From: RGIG1995 sp045652425
GTDB lineage: Bacteria > Bacillota > Clostridia > Oscillospirales > CAG-272
NCBI GenBank assembly: GCA_045652425.1
Contig: JAZRUG010000005.1
Span: 1-40,148, forward strand
Reading direction: 5' to 3'
Length of the DNA: 40,148 nt
The translations under genes were made by a program, and so were the position numbers. This document shows positions 22,845 through 31,211 of this stretch, piece by piece (position 1 is the first letter of the stretch; each line of letters begins with the position of its first letter). Below the pieces are notes generated by a model, which saw nothing but the letters and a program-made list of their open reading frames with translations, was not told where the DNA came from and did no database searches.

Positions 22845-24071
22845 ATGAGCAATCAGCCATTGGCGGACAGAATAAGACCGCAATCGTTTGAAGAAATGGT
22901 GGGGCAAAAACACCTTTTCGGCGAAAACGGTGCTATTACCCGTATGGACAGAAATAATTATATAACGAATATGATTTTTTACGGCCCTCCCGGAACAGGT
23001 AAGACTACCGCCGCTAATATAATCGCAAAGAAAAGCGGTATGAAGCTATATTCGCTCAACGCTACTTCTGCTTCCCTTAACGACGTAAGAGATATTATAT
23101 CACAGACGGGAACGCTGTTTGGTTCAAACGGTATATTGCTTTATCTTGACGAGATACAGTATTTCAATAAGAAGCAACAGCAGTCGTTACTTGAATATAT
23201 GGAAGACGGCAGAATAACTCTTATTGCATCGACTACCGAAAATCCTTTTTTCTATATATATAATTCGATTTTATCGCGTTCTGCGGTGTTTGAATTTAAG
23301 TCGGTAACAAAAGAAGATATGATTCCCGCATTAAAGAGGGGACTTGGGATTTTAAATAACGAACATAAAAGAGAGATAACAGCCCCTGATGCATCTTTGT
23401 TGCAGATAGCGAAATGCGCGTCGGGCGACGTAAGACGAGCGTTGAATACGCTTGAAAACGTATATATGACGGCAGACAGTGAGATAACTCGTGAACATAT
23501 AGATTCATTTGTACCCGAAGTAAGCTCTGTATATGATAAACACGGTGATTCGCATTACGATATGCTGTCGGCGCTTCAGAAATCCATAAGAGGATCTGAT
23601 CCCGATGCTGCAATATTTTATCTTGTAAAACTTATAGAGAATGGAGATATGATATCCGCTTGCAGACGATTACAGGTAATAGCGAGTGAGGATATAGGAC
23701 TTGCGTATCCATTGGCGCCGGTAATGGTAAAGAGTTGCATTGACAGCGCGTTTAACGTTGGACTTCCCGAAGCAAGAATTCCTCTTGCGAATGCTACGAT
23801 ATTTCTTGCAACCTGCCCGAAATCGAACAGTGCGTATATGGCGTATGATTTGGCAAAGCAAGATATCGAGAATGGCAAGGGAATGGAAGTACCGAGACTG
23901 TTCCAGAGCAGATATCACGACGAATATAAATATCCACACGACTATCCCAACCATTACGTTGAGCAAAAATATCTTCCCGACGATGCGACGGGTAACTATT
24001 ATACTTTCGGAGAGAACAAGCAGGAACAAGCCGCAAAAGCATATTGGGACCAGATAAAGAAGAAAAAATAA
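22845..24071 (+). CDS. rarA: Replication-associated recombination protein A (RarA/MgsA)
   Basis: A 408-residue AAA+ ATPase. The N terminus PLADRIRPQSFEEMVGQKHL is the family opening; Walker A is FYGPPGTGKTTAA, Walker B LLYLDEIQYFNKKQQ, and SGDVRRALNTLE is sensor 2. The C-terminal MgsA tetramerisation region ends with SRYHDEYKYPHDYPNHYVEQ. RarA works at stalled replication forks and the cell pole. Length is close to the family norm. The ribosome site is very strong (AAGGAGGG). It follows folC by 37 nt and may be cotranscribed. Confidence 0.93.
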   Translation: MSNQPLADRIRPQSFEEMVGQKHLFGENGAITRMDRNNYITNMIFYGPPGTGKTTAANIIAKKSGMKLYSLNATSASLNDVRDIISQTGTLFGSNGILLYLDEIQYFNKKQQQSLLEYMEDGRITLIASTTENPFFYIYNSILSRSAVFEFKSVTKEDMIPALKRGLGILNNEHKREITAPDASLLQIAKCASGDVRRALNTLENVYMTADSEITREHIDSFVPEVSSVYDKHGDSHYDMLSALQKSIRGSDPDAAIFYLVKLIENGDMISACRRLQVIASEDIGLAYPLAPVMVKSCIDSAFNVGLPEARIPLANATIFLATCPKSNSAYMAYDLAKQDIENGKGMEVPRLFQSRYHDEYKYPHDYPNHYVEQKYLPDDATGNYYTFGENKQEQAAKAYWDQIKKKK

Positions 24072-24160
24072 ACAAGTTTTGTACAAGCTTTACCGCTATC
24101 TCGAAGGGGCGATTCACGAATCGACCGTCGATAAAAACACCAGAAAGGAGTGAATACCTT

Positions 24161-24325
24161 ATGAAATCTGTTAAAAAGATGCTTCTTGGTATTGCGCTTT
24201 TGATTATATCTGTTATAGGTGCTGTGTTTTGGGTAAACAACAGCATAATAGGCGCGTTTATATTTTTTCCTACGCTTATAATCGGAATAATTATTTGTAT
24301 TGACGGATATTTAAGCATTGATTGA
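24161..24325 (+). CDS. Small two-helix membrane protein (54 aa)
   Basis: MKSVKKM followed by LLGIALLIISVIGAVFWV and a second hydrophobic stretch, AFIFFPTLIIGIIICIDGYL. It has a good ribosome site (AAAGGAG, 10 nt spacing) and starts about 90 nt after rarA. A longer in-frame extension into rarA is not needed. I do not recognise a family; the two-helix layout recalls many small membrane proteins of Clostridia. Just beyond its stop codon lies a MITE-like element. Confidence 0.6.
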   Translation: MKSVKKMLLGIALLIISVIGAVFWVNNSIIGAFIFFPTLIIGIIICIDGYLSID

Positions 24326-24352
24326 AAAAACGAACGAATTTGCAGTATGGGA

Positions 24353-24804
24353 ACGACCTCATCCGTCGCACCGCATAAAGAATAATAGATAATCAAAGTT
24401 TACTTGCGGTACGACACCTTCTCCCACCGGAGAAGGTACAGTGTATAATCTTATTCTAAATTTAAAAAAATTTTAGCTTTTTATAACTAATATTTTTAAA
24501 AGTCTTTACAAACAAAGACCTTCTCCGGTGGGAGAAGGTACAGTGTATAATCTTATTCTAAATTTCAAAAAATTTTAGCTTTTTATAACTAATATTTTTA
24601 AAAGTCTGTACAAACAAAGACCTTCTCCGGAGGGAGAAGGTACAGTGTATAATCTTATTCTAAATTTAAAAAAATTTAGCTTTTTATAACTAATATTTTT
24701 AAAAGTCTGTACAAACAAAGACCTTCTCCGGTGGGAGAAGGTGTCGAGGCAGAGTACAGACTTCATCCATACTATTATTTTGCTGCCGAGACGGATGAGG
24801 TCGT
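24353..24804. mobile_element. MITE-like element with 15-bp terminal inverted repeats (expanded copy)
   Basis: The ends are a perfect inverted repeat, ACGACCTCATCCGTC (24353-24367) and its complement (24790-24804). The interior contains four palindromes of the CCTTCTCC/GGAGAAGG type. Between them the core sequence is present three times in tandem (24416-24742). It encodes no transposase, so it is non-autonomous. The ends and core match the shorter element at 30816-31064 in opposite orientation. No clear target duplication is visible. Probably a MITE; a phage or plasmid relic is less likely. Confidence 0.82.
24416..24742. repeat. Tandem repeat, three 102-bp units with palindromic joints
   Basis: Units start at 24416, 24518 and 24620 with a last palindrome at 24721 (periods 102, 102, 101). 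Each begins with ACCTTCTCC-NNNN-GGAGAAGGT, then ACAGTGTATAATCTTATTCT, and ends AAAGTCTGTACAAACAAAG. There are no distinct spacers, so it is not CRISPR. It sits wholly within the TIR element. Confidence 0.9.
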
Positions 24805-24900
24805 CAATAAAAACAATCAACTTTGCACAAACTATACCGAGAGCGGTAGGGGTAGGGCTTGCTCCGCCCGAAAAAACAACCACAAGAAAGGAAGACGTAT

Positions 24901-27177
24901 ATGAAAGCAATAAAGCAAAGACCGTTTGCATTTTCGTGCATACTTTACGTTGTTGTTTCAGTTTTATTCTTTTTTTGCATACTTCCGATAAAAGTAGCAG
25001 TTGTACTGCTTCTTTTTATTTTAGAAACGTTTTTGATATGTAAAAAGAGTAAATGCAGATTGCTTATACTGTATACGATTCCGCCGATAATTTTATCTGG
25101 GTTAGTGTCGATATATTTTTATAGCGTAAACTATAAAAACATATTGACTTATGACGGCAGAACCTGCGATATACAATTTGTCGTAACAGATAAAAATAAC
25201 GTAACCGACTCGTATTCTTCATATACCGTGTCAGTTCAAAAGGTTAACGATAGAACTACCGATTTCAAATGTCAACTTTCATTTGATGGATATATTGATA
25301 TTGATGAATATACTTGTCATTCGGCAACGGTGGAGTTTTCCGATATTGCCGATGAAACGTCAAAGGAAACTTCAAAATATTTATTTTTGGCGAAAAAGAT
25401 ATATTTGACAGCAACAGTTACCGATAACTATATAGACAAACAAACTACAAAAAAACTTTTTCCCGAATACCATTTTAACAGAGTAAACAGATTCCTTTCC
25501 GAAAGAATTGAAAAGTATATTCAAGGCGAAGAGAATGCATTGGTACAGGCGTTGCTTTTAGGTAACAAGGATAAGCTGACCGAAGAAACGAAATACAATT
25601 TCCGTTTGCTCGGTTTATCGCATATTCTTGCCGTAAGCGGTATGCACTTATCATTGATTATAGGTACGCTTGACAAGTTTTTTGATAGAGTATATGAAGA
25701 CAAGCGAAAAAAGCATATTTTGATGATACTTCTTACTTTTGCTTATGCGGGAATGACGGGTTTTTCACAATCGGTAAGCAGAGCCGCAGTTATGCTTATG
25801 CTATATTATTTGATGTTTTTGGTTTCAAGAAAAACCGACTCTGTAACTTCGTTATGTACTGCGTTTGGCTCTCTTTGTTTTATATTACCGAATTCGATGT
25901 TTGATATAGGACTGTGGCTGTCTTTTTTATCGACGTACGGGATAGTAGCCGTTGCTTTGCCTATAGATTCAGTGGTTTCAAAAAAGAGAGAAGAGAGTGA
26001 TTCCAAGGCAAAGAAGTTGTTATTGAAATTATGGTCAAATCTTTTGTTTGGAATAGTTCCCATTATGTTTTCGCTTCCTGTAATTTGGCTTTCATACGGT
26101 GAAATATCTATTATTTCACCTATTGCCAACATATTGTTTACGCCGTTTTTGTTAGGTGTAATGTATACTTCGCCATTTATGGTTATTTTGTCCGATTTTT
26201 CTTTATTGGCATTGAATCCGGCTATTCTTTCGTATATATGTGCGCATTTTATGCTGTTTTTTACAGACTTATTGGCGCCGTATGCACCTATAGTACCTTT
26301 GAATTACGTTTTTACGCCGATAATTATAATTCTTCTCGTGGTGTCATATTTGGTTCTAGCCCTAAAAAATATAAAAAGAAAGTCAATATATTTTGTGCCG
26401 TTTGTGTGCGCGGCAATGGTGTTTGCAAGTTTTTGCGGAATACACCGATATATGACGTCGGACGACCAAAAGATAATATATAGTAATACTTCATACGGAG
26501 ATTCTTTCGTGGTGATAAGCGAAAACAAAGGTCTTATTTGTGATATATCGGGGGTATCGCGTATAAATGCAAAGCGGAGCGAAAATTATCTTCACGAGAA
26601 CCGGATAAACAAGATAGACGCATATCTTATCACAGATTATCACGGAAGAGGAACGGATACTTTTAACGAGCTTACGTCGTATACAAGCATAGGTAAGCTA
26701 TATTTGCCTTATGCGATAGGATATGAAGAAAAGATACTTGAAGATAAGTTTGTTAATTATGCGAAGAAAAATGGCATCGAATACATTAGGTATGATTCTT
26801 TTTCGGGTGAGGAGATAGACTTTTACGGTATGACTTTAAGTGTAAGGAATGTATCTGTAAGTCAGATAAATATGCCGTCATCTGTATGCGTTACATTCAC
26901 CAATGATAATAAATCATTTGCATACGTTGGCGCGGGAGCATATTCGACGGAAATGGGAGAGAAATATTTAAGTTCACTTTTCAGAGAGAATATTCCAATA
27001 TTGTTCGGCGCATACGGAAGAGAAGAAAGACTGCCGATAACTACCTTGTATGGACAGGACGATACGGAGTTGTATTTTACTTCAAAGTCTGTATTAGATT
27101 TGTATAAAGATACTTTGACCGATAGTGCAAAGACGAAAATTATAGATGATTGCTTGGAGGTTTGGTTTAACCGATAA
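24901..27177 (+). CDS. comEC: ComEC/Rec2 family DNA uptake channel with degenerate nuclease domain
   Basis: A 758-residue membrane protein. After two N-terminal helices, an OB-like soluble segment (about residues 75-190) leads to the competence domain signature LGLSHILAVSGMHLSLI near residue 236-250 and then about eight more helices (to about 510). The C-terminal about 230 residues resemble the metallo-beta-lactamase-like domain but where HxHxDH is expected the sequence reads TDYHGRGTDT, so the metal site is degraded. ComEC imports single-stranded DNA. The ribosome site is AAAGGAAG. The upstream region is a repeat element, and I see no obvious promoter. A terminator follows at 27216. Confidence 0.9.
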   Translation: MKAIKQRPFAFSCILYVVVSVLFFFCILPIKVAVVLLLFILETFLICKKSKCRLLILYTIPPIILSGLVSIYFYSVNYKNILTYDGRTCDIQFVVTDKNNVTDSYSSYTVSVQKVNDRTTDFKCQLSFDGYIDIDEYTCHSATVEFSDIADETSKETSKYLFLAKKIYLTATVTDNYIDKQTTKKLFPEYHFNRVNRFLSERIEKYIQGEENALVQALLLGNKDKLTEETKYNFRLLGLSHILAVSGMHLSLIIGTLDKFFDRVYEDKRKKHILMILLTFAYAGMTGFSQSVSRAAVMLMLYYLMFLVSRKTDSVTSLCTAFGSLCFILPNSMFDIGLWLSFLSTYGIVAVALPIDSVVSKKREESDSKAKKLLLKLWSNLLFGIVPIMFSLPVIWLSYGEISIISPIANILFTPFLLGVMYTSPFMVILSDFSLLALNPAILSYICAHFMLFFTDLLAPYAPIVPLNYVFTPIIIILLVVSYLVLALKNIKRKSIYFVPFVCAAMVFASFCGIHRYMTSDDQKIIYSNTSYGDSFVVISENKGLICDISGVSRINAKRSENYLHENRINKIDAYLITDYHGRGTDTFNELTSYTSIGKLYLPYAIGYEEKILEDKFVNYAKKNGIEYIRYDSFSGEEIDFYGMTLSVRNVSVSQINMPSSVCVTFTNDNKSFAYVGAGAYSTEMGEKYLSSLFRENIPILFGAYGREERLPITTLYGQDDTELYFTSKSVLDLYKDTLTDSAKTKIIDDCLEVWFNR

Positions 27178-27215
27178 CGCAGGATAGCTTTAATTGAAGT
27201 GTTCATAAATTTAAG

Positions 27216-27243
27216 AAAAAACTTAATATTTTTAAGTTTTTTT
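27216..27243 (+). terminator. A/T-rich terminator of comEC
   Basis: Stem AAAAAACTTAA (27216-27226) with TTAAGTTTTTT (27232-27242), loop TATTT, with a T run. The A/T stem makes the call moderate. Confidence 0.6.
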
Positions 27244-27255
27244 ATTAAATTCCCC

Positions 27256-27284
27256 TTGAAATTTGTTGGCTAATTGAATATAAT
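27256..27284 (+). promoter_or_regulatory. Promoter of the Lrp/AsnC gene
   Basis: TTGAAA (27256-27261), 17-nt spacer, TATAAT (27279-27284), 43 nt before the ATG. Confidence 0.83.
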
Positions 27285-27326
27285 GTGATTGTAGTTTTGA
27301 ATCGCACTAAAAAGGGGATAACATAT

Positions 27327-27794
27327 ATGGACAAGATTGATAAACAAATATTATCTATGCTTCAAAAGAATGCGCGCACTCCCTTAAAGGTTTTGGCGGA
27401 GAAAGTATTTCTTTCGTCACCTGCAGTTTCATCAAGAATTAAGCAGCTTGAAAATGACGGAGTTATAACAGGCTACAGAGCAGAAATTGATCCTGCGAAG
27501 CTCGGTTGTTTTATAACAGCTTTTATAAATATTGCAATGGACGGCGAAAAGCGCAAATCATTTTATGAATTTGCCGAGAAATGCCCGAATGTTCTTGAGT
27601 GTAATTTTATAACCGGAGATTACAGTTTGCTTTTGAAGGTTGTTTTTCCGACAACTTTAGAGCTTGACGTATTTGTTGGAGAGATACAGAAGTTTGGTAA
27701 GACACAGACGACCATAGTATTCTCGACGCCGATTAAGAATCGCGGTATCAGTATTGAAAATCAGGATATTTCTCCCAAGAAAAAGAATCAGTAA
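27327..27794 (+). CDS. Lrp/AsnC family transcriptional regulator
   Basis: A 155-residue regulator. The N-terminal helix-turn-helix reads DKIDKQILSMLQKNARTPLK, then VFLSSPAVSSRIKQLENDGV; the C-terminal RAM/ligand-binding domain runs from IDPAKLGC to the end with GDYSLLLKV. Lrp-type proteins form dimers or octamers and often sense amino acids. I start at the ATG at 27327, behind AAAGGGGATA; the frame can be extended 14 codons but that would reach upstream of the predicted transcript start. The target genes are not evident; autoregulation is typical for the family. A strong terminator follows. Confidence 0.91.
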   Translation: MDKIDKQILSMLQKNARTPLKVLAEKVFLSSPAVSSRIKQLENDGVITGYRAEIDPAKLGCFITAFINIAMDGEKRKSFYEFAEKCPNVLECNFITGDYSLLLKVVFPTTLELDVFVGEIQKFGKTQTTIVFSTPIKNRGISIENQDISPKKKNQ

Positions 27795-27803
27795 TAAAAT
27801 ATA

Positions 27804-27850
27804 TTTCGTCCAGCCCTATTAAGTTTAGGGCTGGGCGAATTTTTGTTTTT
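27804..27850 (+). terminator. Terminator of the Lrp/AsnC gene
   Basis: A long stem, TTTCGTCCAGCCCTA (27804-27818) with TAGGGCTGGGCGAAT (27826-27840), then TTTTGTTTTT. Confidence 0.88.
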
Positions 27851-27895
27851 CTGCCGCATATAATTGTAAAAAAATATATAAGGCAGAGAGAACAG

Positions 27896-28357
27896 ATGAG
27901 CGAAGTATACGTACCAAACATAAAACGAGATAGAAAAAAGATAATACAGAAAACAAACGGAGTGCCGATAGCTGTAATAAATTTTGACGTGATAACTGTA
28001 GACGGAGAAAACCGAGTATGCAGGAAGATATGTGGGTTTTACGAAAGACTTTTTGGAAGTTTTTTGAGATGGGTTAACGAAGATTTTGAACGATATGCGA
28101 AGAAGTGTTACGAAGAAGATGCTACCCCAAGGAAGAGATACAGATACAATCCCATTGAACTGAAATATGAAATGAGGTACGAGATTTCAAACGAGAAGTT
28201 TTTGGTTATTGAAACGGAAATAATTCTTGTGAAATCGAGAAAAGAAATATCGAAAAAAGAACTGAAACATATATGGGATTTGCGGAAAGGAATACTTAAT
28301 ACGAAAAAGGTGGGGCAGCAGGAAAACAGAAAAAAAAACCCAAGAAATGAAAAGTGA
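27896..28357 (+). CDS. Hypothetical protein (153 aa), possibly DUF3298-like
   Basis: A basic, charged 153-residue protein without signal peptide or membrane helix. The visible pattern is NGVPIAVINFDVITVDGENR, then a FYERLFGSFLRWVNEDFERY segment and a lysine-rich tail. A beta-strand-rich middle (YEMRYEISNEKFLVIETEII) is followed by SRKEISKKELKHIWDLRKG. The order YxxxxxFxRxxxxFxxWVNEDF and later strands is loosely like DUF3298 proteins, but I do not recognise it with confidence. The ribosome site is weak. It lies between the Lrp terminator and the GH3 promoter with no clear promoter of its own. Confidence 0.55.
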   Translation: MSEVYVPNIKRDRKKIIQKTNGVPIAVINFDVITVDGENRVCRKICGFYERLFGSFLRWVNEDFERYAKKCYEEDATPRKRYRYNPIELKYEMRYEISNEKFLVIETEIILVKSRKEISKKELKHIWDLRKGILNTKKVGQQENRKKNPRNEK

Positions 28358-28390
28358 GCAATATATGTCCGATTTTATGATGTTTTTGTC

Positions 28391-28419
28391 TTGCTTTTTT
28401 CCTAAAAATGTTATACAAT
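28391..28419 (+). promoter_or_regulatory. Promoter of the GH3 gene
   Basis: TTGCTT (28391-28396), 17-nt spacer, TACAAT (28414-28419), about 67 nt before the start codon. Confidence 0.7.
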
Positions 28420-28485
28420 GATAGGAGTGTATAGATTAATTAACATTGAAAAATAAAAATAAAAATATATCAGAGGTAAAATAAT

Positions 28486-30750
28486 ATGGATATCAAAAAT
28501 ATTATTTCTCAAATGACACTTGAAGAAAAAGCAAGATTCTGTTCTGGCGCTGACGAATGGCATATTGAAAAGCTTGACAGACTCGGAGTACCCACAATAA
28601 TGATGTCTGACGGCCCTCACGGATTGCGTAAGAAGGTTAAGACACAGGCTGAAAGCTATTTTTACGGTGATACGGTAAAATCAACTTGTTTCCCCTCGGC
28701 AGCAGGCTTGGCTTGTTCTTGGAACAAGGAGCTTTTGTACGGTCTCGGTGAAGCGTTGGCGGCAGAGGCTAAGGGTGAACAGATTTCGATTCTTCTCGGC
28801 CCGGGTATAAATATGAAGCGTTCACCCTTGTGCGGACGTAACTTTGAGTATTTCAGTGAAGATCCTTATTTAGCAGGTAAGCTTTCTGCGCAGTATATTA
28901 AGGGTGTTCAGGCACACGGTGTAGGAACCTCATTGAAGCATTTTGCGGTAAACAACCAAGAACACCGCAGACACTGCACGAACGCTATTGTTGATATGCG
29001 TACTTTGAGAGAGATATATCTTGCAGCATTTGAAATTGCAGTTAAGGAAGCAAAGCCTGCGACGATAATGCATTCATATAACTGTATAAACGGTGATCAG
29101 GTATCGAAGTCAAAGTGGTTGCTCAACGATATTCTTCGTGAAGAATGGGGCTACGAAGGAATGGTAATGAGCGACTGGAATGGTATGAATAACAGAGTAG
29201 TTTCTCTTGAAGCAGGTTCTGACCTTGAGATGCCCGGAAGCTTTGGTATAAGAGATGCGCAGATTGTAAAGGCAGTAAAAGAGGGAAGACTTGACGAAAA
29301 AATCGTAGACAGAGCAGTTGAAAGAATTATCAAGACTTCGTTCAGCTACTTGCCCGATGAAAATGCAGAGAAAGCAGACCTTGTAAAGAGCCATGCGTTC
29401 TGTACAAAGGTTGGCGAAGAAACCATGGTACTGCTTAAGAATGACAATGACGTTCTTCCTTTGGCAGACAAGAAGCCTTTGGCGGTTATCGGCGCATTTG
29501 CGAAGACTCCGAGGTTCCAGGGTGGTGGATCCAGCCACGTAAACGCTGCATTTGTTGACGACGTACTTGAATGTATGATCGAAAGAAACGGCGGTATGAT
29601 AGAGTTTGCCGCAGGATATACACTTGAAGGGGACGTAAACACTCCCGATGAAGCACTTATTGCTGAAGCAGTAGAGACAGCAAAGAAGTGTGGCAGAGCT
29701 GTAATATTTGCAGGTATGCCCGACAAGTTTGAGTCAGAAAGCTATGACAGAAGAAATATGAATCTTCCCGAGTCTCACAATGAGCTTATCGAGAGAATAG
29801 TAAAGGAAGTTCCCGAAACTGTAGTTGTCTTACTCGGTGGTTCTCCCGTTGAGATGCCTTGGCTTGATAAAGTATCTGCATTGTTCTATGCATATCTCGG
29901 CGGTTGCGCAATAGGTAAGGCTATATCCCGCCTTATTTACGGTGACGTATGCCCCAGCGGTAAGTTGGCAGAAACATTCCCCATTAAAGTTGAGCATAAT
30001 CCTTCATACCTTAACTTCCCCGGTGTAGGTAACGACGTAGTATACGCTGAAGGCGTATTTATGGGTTACAGATACTACCAGAAGAAGAATATAGACGTAA
30101 ACTTCTCATTTGGTTACGGCTTGTCATATACGACGTTCAGCTATGATGAGATAAAGGTTGACGGAGACAAGGTTACGGTTAAGGTAACGAATACAGGTAA
30201 GGTTGCAGGTAAGGAAGCGGTACAGCTTTACGTTGGAGCGTCCCAATCCTACGTTGAAAGACCTATTAAGGAACTTAAAGGCTTTGAAAAGGTATTCCTT
30301 GAACCCGGTGAAAGCAAGACAGTTGAATTTGAGCTCTGCGACAGAAGCTTTGCATACTATGACGTAAGAGTAAATGACTGGAGAGTTGAGACTGGAGAAT
30401 ATACGATTTACGTAGGCGGAAGCTCAGTTGACACACCTTTGACGGCTACCGTTGAAAAGGTTGACGAGAATCCTTACGTTGCTCCCATTACAATAAACAC
30501 TCCTGTAATCGACATTATGACTTTGAAGGAATATGAGCCTATCCGAGAAGAGTTTATGATGAAGATACTTCCCCCCGCAAGCAGAGAGAGGGTAAAGGAG
30601 TTAGGCTTCTTCTACAAGAAGCACCCATCGATATATCCCAGAAGATATCATACGATGCGTATGTCTATACGTTGGAACGACGGTAATCTTACAGAAGATA
30701 CACTTATGCAGTACATTGACGAGGCAAACGCAAAATTGTTTAACAAATAA
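28486..30750 (+). CDS. Glycoside hydrolase family 3 beta-glucosidase/xylosidase
   Basis: A 754-residue GH3 enzyme without signal peptide, so cytoplasmic. The N-terminal barrel reads DGPHGLRKK, GPGINMKRSPLCGRNFEYF and SLKHFAVNNQEHRR; the nucleophile is Asp230 in MVMSDWNGM. The alpha/beta sandwich carries GSSHVN and GMPDKFESESYDR. The C-terminal fibronectin-like domain has TGKVAGKEAVQLYVG and ERPIKELKGFEKVFLEPGES. It likely cleaves terminal beta-glucosides or xylosides from imported oligosaccharides. Length is typical for three-domain GH3. It has its own promoter and terminator. Confidence 0.94.
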   Translation: MDIKNIISQMTLEEKARFCSGADEWHIEKLDRLGVPTIMMSDGPHGLRKKVKTQAESYFYGDTVKSTCFPSAAGLACSWNKELLYGLGEALAAEAKGEQISILLGPGINMKRSPLCGRNFEYFSEDPYLAGKLSAQYIKGVQAHGVGTSLKHFAVNNQEHRRHCTNAIVDMRTLREIYLAAFEIAVKEAKPATIMHSYNCINGDQVSKSKWLLNDILREEWGYEGMVMSDWNGMNNRVVSLEAGSDLEMPGSFGIRDAQIVKAVKEGRLDEKIVDRAVERIIKTSFSYLPDENAEKADLVKSHAFCTKVGEETMVLLKNDNDVLPLADKKPLAVIGAFAKTPRFQGGGSSHVNAAFVDDVLECMIERNGGMIEFAAGYTLEGDVNTPDEALIAEAVETAKKCGRAVIFAGMPDKFESESYDRRNMNLPESHNELIERIVKEVPETVVVLLGGSPVEMPWLDKVSALFYAYLGGCAIGKAISRLIYGDVCPSGKLAETFPIKVEHNPSYLNFPGVGNDVVYAEGVFMGYRYYQKKNIDVNFSFGYGLSYTTFSYDEIKVDGDKVTVKVTNTGKVAGKEAVQLYVGASQSYVERPIKELKGFEKVFLEPGESKTVEFELCDRSFAYYDVRVNDWRVETGEYTIYVGGSSVDTPLTATVEKVDENPYVAPITINTPVIDIMTLKEYEPIREEFMMKILPPASRERVKELGFFYKKHPSIYPRRYHTMRMSIRWNDGNLTEDTLMQYIDEANAKLFNK

Positions 30751-30765
30751 GAGAATAAAATTATT

Positions 30766-30795
30766 AGGGACTGATTTGTAATTGGTCCCTTTTAT
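30766..30795 (+). terminator. Terminator of the GH3 gene
   Basis: AGGGAC (30766-30771) pairs with GTCCCT (30785-30790), followed by TTTT. Confidence 0.65.
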
Positions 30796-30815
30796 AAATT
30801 GAAAACAATTTATTG

Positions 30816-31064
30816 ACGACCTCATCCGTCTCGGCAGCAAAGAAAAAGAAAAGATGAGGTTTGTACACTGCCTCGACACCTTCTCCCACCGGAGAAGGTC
30901 TTTGTTTGTACTACTTTATTAGATGTTGGTTGTATATATTATATCATTATTTTGGATTTAGGATAAGATTGAACATTGTACCTTCTCCGGTGGGAGAAGG
31001 TGTCGCGTCGTCATTAAACTTACAAAAAATATTATTCTGCAAGCGGCGTGACGGATGAGGTCGT
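30816..31064. mobile_element. MITE-like element with 15-bp terminal inverted repeats (short copy)
   Basis: Perfect ends ACGACCTCATCCGTC (30816-30830) and complement (31050-31064). The inside holds two CCTTCTCC-type palindromes around one core unit. The left end (CTCGGCAGCAAAG..., CACTGCCTCGACACC) matches the reverse complement of the right end of the 24353-24804 element, and the right end matches its left end, so the two copies lie in opposite orientation. No gene is inside. Confidence 0.82.
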
Positions 31065-31120
31065 TTTTATGTATAATGAACCTCTTGCTATAGTTGATAT
31101 GGTTAAAAACGCATATAAAG

Positions 31121-31147
31121 ACCGCCGAACAAAATCGGCGGTTTTTT
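31121..31147 (+). terminator. Hairpin terminator upstream of the SASA gene
   Basis: ACCGCCGA (31121-31128) with TCGGCGGT (31135-31142) and a T run. It ends just before the -35 of the next gene and would shield it from upstream transcription. Confidence 0.8.
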
Positions 31148-31148
31148 G

Positions 31149-31177
31149 TTGACTTTTTAATAAGAAGCATATATAAT
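31149..31177 (+). promoter_or_regulatory. Promoter of the acetylesterase lipoprotein gene
   Basis: TTGACT (31149-31154), 17-nt spacer, TATAAT (31172-31177), 34 nt before the ATG. Confidence 0.84.
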
Positions 31178-31211
31178 GAACTTATAATATTTTTTGTAGG
31201 AGAATGCCTTT

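Noticed and set aside
23296..24396. Minus-strand frames of 105-200 codons opposite rarA.
   Set aside because: They are shadows of rarA and its downstream gene with no start signals or family similarity.
24416..24742. CRISPR-like array because of regular 102-bp spacing and palindromic units.
   Set aside because: The whole unit repeats, including the sequence between palindromes; there are no unique spacers and no cas genes.
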